The notes below the pieces were generated by a model, which saw only the letters and a program-made list of their open reading frames with translations, ran no database searches and had not been told where the DNA came from. From the NCBI GenBank assembly GCA_963974715.1, contig CAXBDK010000014.1, positions 1-64,000 on the forward strand: a DNA stretch of 64,000 nucleotides. Reading direction: 5' to 3'. This document shows positions 34,073 through 42,436 of this stretch, in pieces; within the stretch, counting starts at the first letter, position 1; the number at the start of each line of letters is the position of its first letter. The stretch comes from Sediminicola sp963974715. GTDB taxonomy: Bacteria; Bacteroidota; Bacteroidia; Flavobacteriales; Flavobacteriaceae. The position numbers were made by a program, and so were the translations under genes.

Positions 34073-35253
34073 TGGTCGAGTACTTTTTTGGAAATGGGCA
34101 TCATTTGCACACTGTCGCCAATTTCCAGATGGTATTGGGTAGCTGTTATGCCCGTTTCCCGTTTATAGGCCGCTATCATATTTTCAACGGCCTGCAATTC
34201 ATGTTCGTCCTTTATAAGGTTGATGGTACAGCCGCCGAATCCGCCTCCCATCATCCGCGATCCGACCACTCCTTCTTGCTGCTGCCCGATATCCACCAAA
34301 AAATCAATTTCAGGAGTGGTTATTTCGTAGTCGGCCGACATGGAGCGATGTCCTTCCAGCAAGATGTTGCCCACCTCTATGGCATCACCGCTTGACAGGG
34401 CCTTTACCATTCGTTGTACCCTACCGTTTTCCCTTAATACATATAAGGCCCTTTTATGGTCCGTGACCGATACCCTGTCCCTTACCATATCCAAGTCCAA
34501 AGGGGTAACGTCCCTAAGGGATTTTACGGAACTTTTGGTCTCTGCAATGGTATGTACCACCCGCTCGCACGATCTTCTACGAAGATTGTATTCCGAATCA
34601 ACGGCCAGTTCGTGTTTGATGTTGGAGTTGATGAGTATCCAGCTATATCCCTTTAGATTGATGGGAATATAGTCATGGCTCAGATCCTTACAATCCAAGA
34701 ATAGTGCGTTTCCCTTTTTCCCGTACAGTACGGCATACTGGTCCATTAGGCCGCAGTTAAGGCCTATGCGATGTTCGGCAGCCTGGGCGATCAAGGCTAT
34801 TTCCGTACGTGGAATCCCAAGGTTCAGCTCTGCCGATAGGGCATAGGTAAAACCGCAGCAGAGCGCGGCGGAGGAGGAAAGTCCGAATCCGATGGGAATA
34901 TCCCCTCCAAAAACGCAATCGACCCCCTCCAATCCATATTTTTTTTCCTCTAGAATTTCGATGATGGCCTGAAAATACTTTCCCCAGAACGATTGAAAAA
35001 CCGCCTTTTTCCCATTCAATCCAAACGAAATTCTTTCCGGTTCGTTCAGAAATGCTTCCACGGTAATGGATTGCGAACTGTTTTTTCCGATGGCAAAATA
35101 AAGGGATTTTTCAATGGAAGCGGGAAGTACAAATCCCAAGTTATAGTCCGTATGTTCTCCTATGAGGTTTACCCTTCCGGGCGATTTGATACGCTTTGGA
35201 TCTTGTCCGTAATTCTCTTTAAAGTATTGTGTTACCTTTTCTTCTGTTGTCAT
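34069..35253 (-). CDS. galK: Galactokinase
   Basis: This 394-residue GHMP kinase phosphorylates galactose at C1. It has RIKSPGRVNLIGEHTDYNLGFVLPASI (galactokinase signature), FGGDIPIGFGLSSSAALCCGFTYAL (ATP-binding GLSSSAA), catalytic NCGLMDQYAVLYG with Asp, and VVGSRMMGGGFGGCTINLI (motif III). Full length. It is the first gene of galK-galT; a cluster of symmetrical half-sites lies 125-150 bases upstream, between it and the regulator gene. Confidence 0.97.
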   Translation of the reverse strand: MTTEEKVTQYFKENYGQDPKRIKSPGRVNLIGEHTDYNLGFVLPASIEKSLYFAIGKNSSQSITVEAFLNEPERISFGLNGKKAVFQSFWGKYFQAIIEILEEKKYGLEGVDCVFGGDIPIGFGLSSSAALCCGFTYALSAELNLGIPRTEIALIAQAAEHRIGLNCGLMDQYAVLYGKKGNALFLDCKDLSHDYIPINLKGYSWILINSNIKHELAVDSEYNLRRRSCERVVHTIAETKSSVKSLRDVTPLDLDMVRDRVSVTDHKRALYVLRENGRVQRMVKALSSGDAIEVGNILLEGHRSMSADYEITTPEIDFLVDIGQQQEGVVGSRMMGGGFGGCTINLIKDEHELQAVENMIAAYKRETGITATQYHLEIGDSVQMMPISKKVLDQ

Positions 35254-35377
35254 AAAAAAGTCGATAAGTACTGCTATTCCCTTTTTTTTTTGGGGGGAAG
35301 GATCCTGCCTTTAAGGGGACACAACCAATATCCTACATACATTTGTTCCCGCCCGTAAAGAAGTTAACCCCCACGCG

Positions 35378-35403
35378 ACGTTTAAACGTACAAATTACGT
35401 TTA
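35378..35403. promoter_or_regulatory. Three alternating half-sites upstream of galK, candidate regulator operator
   Basis: The half-site ACGTTTA (35378-35384), its inverse TAAACGT (35383-35389) and a further inverted copy TACGTTTA (35396-35403) lie side by side. They give a 12-bp perfect palindrome (35378-35389) and an 8-bp inverted repeat with a 5-base spacer (35383-35403). The site lies about 130 bases before galK and just past the end of the NrtR-like gene, which is the obvious candidate binder. Confidence 0.6.
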
Positions 35404-35432
35404 TATTTTTGTATTATGCCATAAAAGGATCT

Positions 35433-36146
35433 TTAGATTTCAAAATTGTATCCCTTGGATATCAGCAGTTCGAATTTCGCTTTTTTGAAACAGTACAGAA
35501 AGGCTCCTTTTTTGGAACCTGACTTGTCCTTTTTGTTGGTTTTGGTAAGGATGTCCAACGAGAGGATCTTTTTACGAAAATTTCTTGAATCCAAGGGACG
35601 TTGATAAATGCATTCGTACAAGGTCTGTAGTTCCGGGATGGTAAAATACCTTGGAAGAAGATCGAAACCGATTGGCCTGTGTTTGGCCTTGTTTCGAAGG
35701 GCCACAATGGCATCGTCCACCATCATCCTATGATCTAGGATGAGTTCGGGTATCCCATTTAGGTCAAACCATTTTGCATCGTATTTTTCCACATGCTCCA
35801 GATCAAAATCATCAATTCGGATAAGGCTGTAGTGCGCTATTGAAATCACCCTTTCCCCTGGATCCCTTTGTACGTCGCCATAGGTCCCTAGTTCCTCGAG
35901 ATATATATCCTCCAGACCGGTACCTTCCTTTAAGATCTGTTTGGCACCGTCGGAGATGGACAGATCGTTCCTGATAAACGCCCCAATAAGGGACCAAGAT
36001 CCCTTTAAGGGCTCGACCTTCCGCTTAAATAAAAGGAGTTTTAGATTTTTGGAATCGAATCCAAAGATGATACAGTCAACGGCCACCAAGATTTTTTGTT
36101 GTACGTTGTAGATTAGGGCCGTATTGATCAATTTGGAATTATCCAT
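35433..36146 (-). CDS. NrtR-like Nudix/winged-helix transcriptional regulator of sugar use
   Basis: This 237-residue protein has an N-terminal Nudix fold (ILVAVDCIIFGFDSKNLKLLLFKRKVEPLKGSWSLIGAFI) and a C-terminal winged helix (FTIPELQTLYECIYQRPLDSRNFRKKILSLDIL). The Nudix box is degenerate: GAFIRNDLSISDGAKQILKEGTGL lacks the REUxEE core, so it should bind rather than hydrolyse a ligand, as in NrtR and the arabinose regulator AraR of Bacteroides. Location next to galK-galT suggests that it senses galactose or a derivative and binds the half-site cluster at 35378-35403. This is inference. Confidence 0.82.
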   Translation of the reverse strand: MDNSKLINTALIYNVQQKILVAVDCIIFGFDSKNLKLLLFKRKVEPLKGSWSLIGAFIRNDLSISDGAKQILKEGTGLEDIYLEELGTYGDVQRDPGERVISIAHYSLIRIDDFDLEHVEKYDAKWFDLNGIPELILDHRMMVDDAIVALRNKAKHRPIGFDLLPRYFTIPELQTLYECIYQRPLDSRNFRKKILSLDILTKTNKKDKSGSKKGAFLYCFKKAKFELLISKGYNFEI

Positions 36147-36155
36147 CGGATGAGT

Positions 36156-36365
36156 TTATTGCAAAGGGGAATTTGGGGTCGGTTCTATATGATAGGCCAA
36201 GGCCATAGAGAGGAAAGGCGGAAAGGGTCCGGTTCCCATGGTAGGGGCATTATCCCTTTCCCCTTCAACGGATGACCAAACCGGAACCATAAATACCCAA
36301 AAGTCCTGGCTGGAAAGTTGCATGTAATCGGGGAGAATATCCATTAGTCTGACGAGCATACCCAT
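36156..36365 (-). CDS. Doubtful 69-residue reading frame
   Basis: The frame starts MGMLVRLMDILPDYMQLSSQDFW and ends EPTPNSPLQ. I see no domain, no clear ribosome-binding site and no promoter box. It fills the gap between the symporter and the regulator gene and lies 9 bases before the latter. It may be a leader peptide, a remnant or chance. If it is not a gene, 36147-36480 is an empty intergenic stretch. Confidence 0.25.
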   Translation of the reverse strand: MGMLVRLMDILPDYMQLSSQDFWVFMVPVWSSVEGERDNAPTMGTGPFPPFLSMALAYHIEPTPNSPLQ

Positions 36366-36480
36366 TTGATAAAAATTACATATTACGATTAAAAACCATC
36401 GACCAATTTTTTTGGCCTATAATGTTACAATTACCACAATTCCCTTCCGCGGCGGTACGGACCTAAGTGATTGGAATTGG

Positions 36481-38187
36481 TCAGGCCTTGATGGGCGGAT
36501 TTTTCAACAGTCGATCGAACCCTTCCAACAAATATGCCAAGGCAATGACCAGGCCACACCCAAAAGCGTTGAGCCATAGATATGACATCCATTCGTAAGA
36601 CCATCCGATAATGACCACTACCTGTGTAATGATAGCTGCCACAAAAACGGCATTCCCTTTTACGAACTTCATAAAGAAAGCGATGAGGAATATCCCCAGT
36701 ACATTCCCGTAAAAAATGGAGCCAATGATGTTTACCAACTGTATCAGGTTATCGAACAAGTTGGCCACACAGGCAATTATAATGGCAATTACGCCCCAAA
36801 TCAAGGTGAATATACGGGAGGCCTTTACATAATGTTCCTGTGTCTGCTCGTTTTTTCGGTTTCTTTTATAAAGGTCGAGGGCCGTAATGGTGCCCAGGGC
36901 GTTCAGTTCGGATGCCGTTGACGACATGGCGGCGGACAGGATGACCGCCAATAGTAACCCCACAAGTCCCTTCGGAAGATAGTTCAGGATAAAGTGGATA
37001 AAAACATAATCCTTGTCGTTTGTCTCCACGGTGCCGTCCGCTTCCTGGATCATTGCTTTTGCCGCGTCCCTGTTACTGCGTTCCTTTTCGTTGATCGAAA
37101 TGATCTGTTGTTTTGCGTGGATGGTGGCATCGTATTCCTTGATGTCCAAAGCGGCCGAGTATCGGTTCTGGGCCATCTTTTTTTCAGTTTCAAGGGCCGT
37201 ATGGCCTTCTTCCAATACCTTATAATCGTCGGCCAGCGGCGACTCCATTATTGCATTGGTGGCCGCAGGGTTAAAATTGAGGGGGGAGGGATTGTACTGA
37301 TAAAAGACAAATACCATGACCCCTACCAGAAGAATGAAAAACTGCATGGGAATCTTTAATAGCCCGTTAAAAATAAGGCCCAATTGGCTTTCCCTGACCG
37401 ATTTTCCCGAAAGATATCTTTGTACCTGGCTCTGGTCCGTTCCAAAATAGGCAAGGGCCAAAAAGAGTCCGCCCGTAATCCCGCTCCAAAAGGTATACCT
37501 GGTCTTTGTATCGAGTTCAAAGTTCAGGATGTTCAACTTGTTGCTGGCCCCCGCAATCTTTAAGGCTTTACTGAAGGTAATATCGTTGGGAAGGTACCCC
37601 AAGATAAAAAAGAACGCAATGAACATGCCCGTCATGATGATGAACATTTGTTGCTTTTGGGTGACGCTAACAGCCTTGGTACCGCCCGAAACCGTATAAA
37701 TGATCACCAGCACGCCTATGATGATGTTCAAGGTTCGAAGGTCCCATCCCAGCACTGCGGAAAGTATGATGGAAGGGGCGTAGATCGTTATCCCCGCCGA
37801 GAGCCCCCGTTGCACCAGGAACAGCATGGCCGTTAGGGTGCGTGTCTTTAGATCGAAGCGGTTTTCCAAGAGTTCATATGCCGTATAGACCTTTAATTTG
37901 TGATAAATGGGTACAAATACGATACAGATGATGATCATGGCCAAGGGAAGACCGAAATAGAACTGTACAAATCCCATCCCATCGTGAAAGGCCTGTCCCG
38001 GGGTGGACAGGAAAGTGATGGCACTTGCCTGTGTAGCCATGACGGAGAGCCCAATGGTCCACCATTTTGCCTCGTTGCCCCCCAGCACGTAATCATTTAC
38101 ATTTTGGCTGCCCTTGGTTTTCCAGACCCCATAACCCACTATAAACAATAAGGTGCAAACCAGTATGCTCCAATCCAGTGCTCCCAT
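36481..38187 (-). CDS. Sodium:solute symporter (SSS family)
   Basis: This 568-residue transporter has about 13-14 membrane spans. Typical SSS blocks are WSILVCTLLFIVGYGVWKTKG, DYVLGGNEAKWWTIGLSVMATQASAITFLSTPGQAF, GLSAGITIYAPSIIL, IIYTVSGGTKAVSVTQKQQMFIIM, YFGTDQSQVQRYLSGKS and VILSAAMSSTASELNALGTITALD. An unusual soluble insert of about 80 mostly helical residues (LEEGHTALETEKKMAQNRYSAALDIKEYDATIHAKQQI) precedes the GLLLAVILSAAMSST span. The substrate is probably a sugar or amino-sugar-like solute judging from the family and the deacetylase upstream. It begins one base after the 33-residue membrane protein gene and forms an operon with it. Confidence 0.93.
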   Translation of the reverse strand: MGALDWSILVCTLLFIVGYGVWKTKGSQNVNDYVLGGNEAKWWTIGLSVMATQASAITFLSTPGQAFHDGMGFVQFYFGLPLAMIIICIVFVPIYHKLKVYTAYELLENRFDLKTRTLTAMLFLVQRGLSAGITIYAPSIILSAVLGWDLRTLNIIIGVLVIIYTVSGGTKAVSVTQKQQMFIIMTGMFIAFFFILGYLPNDITFSKALKIAGASNKLNILNFELDTKTRYTFWSGITGGLFLALAYFGTDQSQVQRYLSGKSVRESQLGLIFNGLLKIPMQFFILLVGVMVFVFYQYNPSPLNFNPAATNAIMESPLADDYKVLEEGHTALETEKKMAQNRYSAALDIKEYDATIHAKQQIISINEKERSNRDAAKAMIQEADGTVETNDKDYVFIHFILNYLPKGLVGLLLAVILSAAMSSTASELNALGTITALDLYKRNRKNEQTQEHYVKASRIFTLIWGVIAIIIACVANLFDNLIQLVNIIGSIFYGNVLGIFLIAFFMKFVKGNAVFVAAIITQVVVIIGWSYEWMSYLWLNAFGCGLVIALAYLLEGFDRLLKNPPIKA

Positions 38188-38188
38188 A

Positions 38189-38290
38189 TTATTTGTTGGA
38201 TGTCATTATGAAATAAAATATGATGATATACACTATATTGATAATGACCACCAAAGAATATTCCTTTTTCCACTCGAATTTTTCCCTCAT
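38189..38290 (-). CDS. 33-residue single-span membrane protein, possible symporter partner
   Basis: Between the PIG-L gene and the symporter a short frame reads MREKFEWKKEYSLVVIIN, then IVYIIIFYFIMTSNK. Its ATG overlaps the PIG-L stop (ATGA, 38287-38290), and its TAA is followed after one base by the symporter ATG. It has a charged N-terminus and one span of about 18 residues. Sodium:solute symporters of other bacteria often come with a small membrane partner (YjcH with ActP, YhdT with PanF); the placement and the aromatic-charged start recall these, although this one is much shorter. That partnership is inference. The tight packing argues strongly that it is translated. Confidence 0.7.
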   Translation of the reverse strand: MREKFEWKKEYSLVVIINIVYIIIFYFIMTSNK

Positions 38291-40827
38291 GGCCTTTTTT
38301 TAATAGGGGATTCTTGATTTTGATCGGACGCTCCCAAAGATAACATATTTGCAAAGAGTTTATAGGCCCCCGAAACCCCTTCGGGCAGTTCCCGGAAAAA
38401 ACTCAGACCGGTATAGATATAATGCCCCTTTCCATAGGATGCGGCCAAAAGGCTTCCTTGGGATGGGGACTCGCCTTTGTCGTGCATGGAGAGGATAGGG
38501 GTGAACTCCCCTCCCCATTGGTCTGGAAAGTACAGACCCCTTTCCTGAACCCACCCCTTAAAATCCGCTTCCGCAATTTTATTGGGGTAATTCACCAGAT
38601 CATGGTCACTGGCCAGGATGGTAATGGGTGAATTTTCATCGGTGACCCTGTCCCTGGATACCCGAAGGGGGTAGGGGGCCAAATTTTCAAATTCGAGGCC
38701 GTTCCTGCCCGCCGTATTGTACTGTACGATCAAATTACCGCCATCTTTTACGTAATCCAATAGGAACTTTTGTTTAAATCGAAGCTCATCCACTACGTTA
38801 TAGGCCCTTATACCGACGACGATGGCATCAAATTTTGATAAGGATCCTTCCTGTATTTTAATGGGGTCGATGTAATCCACTTTATATCCTATCTGTAGAA
38901 GGCTTTTTGGCACCTCGTCGCCGGCACCCATAATGTAACCGATATTTTCACCGGCGCGCCGTATGTCCAGACGTACTATCTTGGCCTTGCTGGGCAGCAG
39001 TACGGATTGTTTTGGGATATGGTCATAATTGATCTCTACCAGTTCTTGATCGTACTTTATGCCTTCCACTACGGCAACGGCCGTCAATTCCCCCTCACTT
39101 TCCCCTTCAGGTGGTGTTATGGTAAAGTATACCGTGGTACCGTCCCCTTTTTGGGCAATGTTAAACGGGATCTCAGCAGGGGACACCTGCCAATCGGATG
39201 GCACTTTCAGGGATAGGCTACCAGAAACTTGCTGTTTTCCGGCCTTTATCTTTACTGGAATCCTTTTGGCACCGCTTTCCGCAAAGAGCAGTACCTTATT
39301 TTCCAGAAAAGTGGTCACCGGTGGAAGTATTTCAAAGGGTTCCTGTATCTCCCCCTTGTCCGGTTTGGCATAATGATGTACCACAGATCTGGACAGGCGG
39401 ATAGGTACCCCCTCCATTTCCAGATCGAAATTGACTGTAAACGCCTTTGGGGTTTCCGGTTTCCCTATCAACATGGGATCGGTCACCTTATAGGTTCCCA
39501 AGGTCCCCTGTTCGTTCAACCAATAAGGACTGGTATAAGCCGTGTTCTGGGGAACCACAAGGTCCATCGTAAAAGTTGTTTTTTTATTGGGGAGCAGTTC
39601 CGTTACCACTTCCTTCCGGGTTCCGGTAGGGGCGATCTCTACCTTTAAAAGGGATACGTTGGCACCACTTCTGTTAAGGGCCTCGATCTGGATTTTTAAG
39701 GCACTTCCAGGGCTGGCACTTCCCGTATCGGTGGTCGCTTCCAGATAGAGTCCACTAACCGCCGTTATGATTGCCTCCAATTCCTTGGTCTTGATCGTTC
39801 TCCAATGATCATCGGGGTTCTTCTGCAACAGCTTGTACGCTTTTAATAGTTCCGATACGTGTACGGAAGGATCTTTGAAATTAAAATTTTTCTCCACCCC
39901 GTAAAGGATGTCCCCAATGGCCTTTCCCTCTGGTATTCGCGACCAGGAAGTGTCTATACCGTCAAAGATGTTGGATCTGTCCTCGGGCATATCGCCCTTC
40001 AAGAGTTCTATATATTCCTTTTCAGATCCCCTGTCGGAAATACGCCCAAAACCCTGGCATAGGTGTTGGCTACTGGCCAGAGAGGCTATTTCATTATTGG
40101 AAATGCCCTTTAGGGGATAATAGACCCCGACGTCAACGGACAACATTTTCGATTTATCGGCCTCCTCAAATTTGGCCTCACTGCCATAGAACCACCAGCT
40201 GGTATTGAAGAATACCCTTTTTGGCTGCCAAGGACGTACATTTTCCAATTGGGAAGGATAGGCCTTTTGGTCATTGGCAATGTCAAATGCCTCAAGACTA
40301 AGGATCGCCGATGAAGTGTGGTGCCCATGGGTGGTACCTGGTGATCGGTGATCAAATCTATTGATGATCACATCCGGTCTCAAATTGCGTATCACCCATA
40401 CCACATCTCCCAGTACCGCTTGCTTGTCCCAGATTTCCAAGGTCTCATCGGGATGTTTGGAGAACCCGAAGTCGTTTGCCCTGGTAAAGTACTGTTCCCC
40501 GCCATCCACCCTTCGGGCCGCCAACAGTTCCTGTGTTCTTAGAACGCCCAATAGTTCACGGAGTTCCGGCCCGATCAGGTTCTGTCCCCCATCACCTCGT
40601 GTAAGCGATAAATAAGCGGTCCTTGCTTTGGTTTCATTTGAGAGAAAGGAGATGAGACGGGTATTCTCGTCATCGGGATGGGCGGCTATATAAAGGGCCG
40701 TTCCCAGAAAATTGAGTTTTTGTACCGAGTGGAAAATATCGGCGGAAGAGTGTTTCTTGGGCAATTGTGCAAGGACATTGCTGATACAAAAGAGCATTCC
40801 CGCACAAAATACCGAAAGCTGGCGCAT
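38287..40827 (-). CDS. Secreted PIG-L family deacetylase with long C-terminal region
   Basis: This protein of about 846 residues starts at ATG 40827 (MRQLSVFCAGMLFCISNVLAQ, a signal peptide); an ATG at 40839 lies too close to the promoter box. The PIG-L/LmbE domain has LYIAAHPDDENTRLISFLSNE (zinc motif HPDDE), LSLTRGDGGQNLIGPELRELLGVLRTQELLAARRVDGGEQYFTRANDFGFS and RFDHRSPGTTHGHHTSSAI. Members remove N-acetyl groups from sugars. The remainder holds beta-sandwich segments and a terminal ThuA-like/glutamine-amidotransferase-like part (FDAIVVGIRAYNVVDELRFKQKFLLDYVKDGGNLIVQYNT). It is the first gene of an operon with the 33-residue protein and the symporter. Confidence 0.88.
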   Translation of the reverse strand: MRQLSVFCAGMLFCISNVLAQLPKKHSSADIFHSVQKLNFLGTALYIAAHPDDENTRLISFLSNETKARTAYLSLTRGDGGQNLIGPELRELLGVLRTQELLAARRVDGGEQYFTRANDFGFSKHPDETLEIWDKQAVLGDVVWVIRNLRPDVIINRFDHRSPGTTHGHHTSSAILSLEAFDIANDQKAYPSQLENVRPWQPKRVFFNTSWWFYGSEAKFEEADKSKMLSVDVGVYYPLKGISNNEIASLASSQHLCQGFGRISDRGSEKEYIELLKGDMPEDRSNIFDGIDTSWSRIPEGKAIGDILYGVEKNFNFKDPSVHVSELLKAYKLLQKNPDDHWRTIKTKELEAIITAVSGLYLEATTDTGSASPGSALKIQIEALNRSGANVSLLKVEIAPTGTRKEVVTELLPNKKTTFTMDLVVPQNTAYTSPYWLNEQGTLGTYKVTDPMLIGKPETPKAFTVNFDLEMEGVPIRLSRSVVHHYAKPDKGEIQEPFEILPPVTTFLENKVLLFAESGAKRIPVKIKAGKQQVSGSLSLKVPSDWQVSPAEIPFNIAQKGDGTTVYFTITPPEGESEGELTAVAVVEGIKYDQELVEINYDHIPKQSVLLPSKAKIVRLDIRRAGENIGYIMGAGDEVPKSLLQIGYKVDYIDPIKIQEGSLSKFDAIVVGIRAYNVVDELRFKQKFLLDYVKDGGNLIVQYNTAGRNGLEFENLAPYPLRVSRDRVTDENSPITILASDHDLVNYPNKIAEADFKGWVQERGLYFPDQWGGEFTPILSMHDKGESPSQGSLLAASYGKGHYIYTGLSFFRELPEGVSGAYKLFANMLSLGASDQNQESPIKKRP

Positions 40828-40850
40828 ATGGTTATACATTAGTTGGCATT

Positions 40851-40858
40851 CAAATATA
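40851..40858 (-). promoter_or_regulatory. -7 box of the PIG-L operon
   Basis: On the minus strand TATATTTG matches TAnnTTTG. It lies 23 bases before the preferred start at 40827. No well-spaced TTG is evident. Confidence 0.5.
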
Positions 40859-40907
40859 ATAAAGATCGCTGCCTGAAAACGACCTATTTACAACTTCTTT
40901 AACATCC

Positions 40908-41450
40908 TTAAACGCTCATACTTCCATCATCCTCAAAATCTACCTGTTTTTCGATCAATACCACGCCCTTTTGGAGAAAGAGGTTGTTGGGGTATGTGAG
41001 CAGTTCCCCATTGTCCTTAATGAGGTAAACATGAAAGGCCTTTATGTCCAAAATTATGGCCTCTTCAGGAAAATCCTTATCCAAGATCCTGATCCGGTCC
41101 CCTATTTTAAAGGGGAAAGAGAAAAACAGGATCACTCCGGCCGTAACATTGCTAAGAATGGACCAAATTGCAAAAAGGGCCACGCCCAAAACGGCAAATA
41201 CCGACGAGAACACCACCCCGATCTGTTGGAATTCCACTCCCCAGACAAAAATAAGGGCACCGGTCCCGAGCATGGTAAGGCCTACCGAAACATATTTGAT
41301 GATCAATCGTGTCCTGGCCTGGTGTATCTCCCCCAACTTTCCCACCTTCCGGATGGTCTTGGTAAGAATGAACTTGGTAAAAAGGAGCACGATGATACAG
41401 ATAAGGCTTCCCAATAATTCCGTTCGGTACTCCAAAATAAAATCCCTCAT
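40908..41450 (-). CDS. Small MscS-type mechanosensitive channel family protein
   Basis: This 180-residue protein has membrane spans at about residues 12-30 (LLGSLICIIVLLFTKFILTKT) and 50-75 (YVSVGLTMLGTGALIFVWGVEF), plus the pore-lining helix region SSVFAVLGVALFAIWSILSNVTAGVILFFSFPFKIGDRIRILD, the MscS signature. A short beta-domain follows (EEAIILDIKAFHVYLIKDNGELLTYPNNLFLQKGV). It lacks the large C-terminal cage of MscS from Escherichia coli. It is the last gene of the DUF2520-kdsC-maf-lipoprotein operon, 3 bases after the lipoprotein. Confidence 0.85.
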   Translation of the reverse strand: MRDFILEYRTELLGSLICIIVLLFTKFILTKTIRKVGKLGEIHQARTRLIIKYVSVGLTMLGTGALIFVWGVEFQQIGVVFSSVFAVLGVALFAIWSILSNVTAGVILFFSFPFKIGDRIRILDKDFPEEAIILDIKAFHVYLIKDNGELLTYPNNLFLQKGVVLIEKQVDFEDDGSMSV

Positions 41451-41453
41451 AAA

Positions 41454-42401
41454 CTATAATCCTAAACTGTCCCGCAAAAATAGGTCACTGTTTCCGTTCT
41501 GTTGCCAATAAGGTGTTTTAATTCTTTTCTTTTTAACGGCCGTGCTGAACAAAACTTTTGCCTTGGTCCCAAATCCACTGGGATAGGACTCCGTCCACCG
41601 TTCTATCCCATGTGGGAAATCGGTCGTAAAATGGATCGCAAGCGACCTTTCCAATTGGGGGTATATAACGGTATATACGCTTATGGAGTCGGTGGTTGTA
41701 AGGGTTGCCATGGCCTCGTACCCTTTTAGTTCCTTATGGGAAAGTCGGGTATACTCCAGGGATGGGATCATTTTAATGGTTCCGGTGGGCAGTAATGCCG
41801 TATCGATTCGGATCTTGTTCCAGATTTCATCCTCCAAGTGGGCAGGTTCCAATTGAAAGTTGCGGTCCCCCTCCGACTCAAAATAGGAATGCGACCATAT
41901 TTCAAATTGCTCCCTATTATTCAGTTGCGCATATACATGTCCGCACCATTCCTGAACACTGTTGGAAACTTTTAGGGCGTGTCCCTCCCCTTGGACCGGA
42001 TGAAAACTACTGCTCATAATGGAATACGGATAGATGCCGGTAAGGAAATTCTTGGTGGTATTGAGCTTTAGTACGGGAACGGCACTGCTATCGGGATTGT
42101 CCGCCTTTACTTGTTCGGCGGCCGAGAAGGGCTCCGTAACGTATACCAGAACGGAATGCCCGTCCCTAAGCTCCCCATATCGTGCCTGTGTAAGGGTATA
42201 GGAGGTAATTTCGGCCTCCCCGGAATACCAATATTCCTTAAATTGCTTTGAAAGTGGTTTTTCCCCTTGCCCGGTGACCGTTTTCGAGGCAAGGGGATCT
42301 GGGGGGCTTTTGGGGGCATGGGGGCTTTCCTTACAGGAAACCGCCAAAAGGAGCAGTGGGAGCAGGGGAAGACGGGAGCATAACATTTTATTCAGTTCCA
42401 T
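41454..42401 (-). CDS. Conserved lipoprotein of Flavobacteriia
   Basis: This 315-residue protein has a lipoprotein signal (LPLLPLLLLAVSCKES, Cys near residue 23). The mature part carries FKEYWYSGEAEITSYTLTQARYGELRDGHSVLVYVTEPFS, LNTTKNFLTGIYPYSIMSSSFHPV and VQEWCGHVYAQLNNREQFEIWSHSYFESEGD, a conserved block in proteins that sit next to maf genes. Databases sometimes wrongly call it septum formation inhibitor because of that neighbour. No activity is known; an outer-membrane location is likely. It lies between maf and the MscS-like gene. Confidence 0.75.
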   Translation of the reverse strand: MELNKMLCSRLPLLPLLLLAVSCKESPHAPKSPPDPLASKTVTGQGEKPLSKQFKEYWYSGEAEITSYTLTQARYGELRDGHSVLVYVTEPFSAAEQVKADNPDSSAVPVLKLNTTKNFLTGIYPYSIMSSSFHPVQGEGHALKVSNSVQEWCGHVYAQLNNREQFEIWSHSYFESEGDRNFQLEPAHLEDEIWNKIRIDTALLPTGTIKMIPSLEYTRLSHKELKGYEAMATLTTTDSISVYTVIYPQLERSLAIHFTTDFPHGIERWTESYPSGFGTKAKVLFSTAVKKKRIKTPYWQQNGNSDLFLRDSLGL

Positions 42402-42436
42402 ATGGCGGCGCTTTTTGTAAAATTACCCAAAATGCA

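Noticed and set aside
41454..42401. Septum formation inhibitor Maf identity for the lipoprotein gene
   Set aside because: It has a lipoprotein signal and no Maf motif; the true Maf gene is the next one at 42437-43024.
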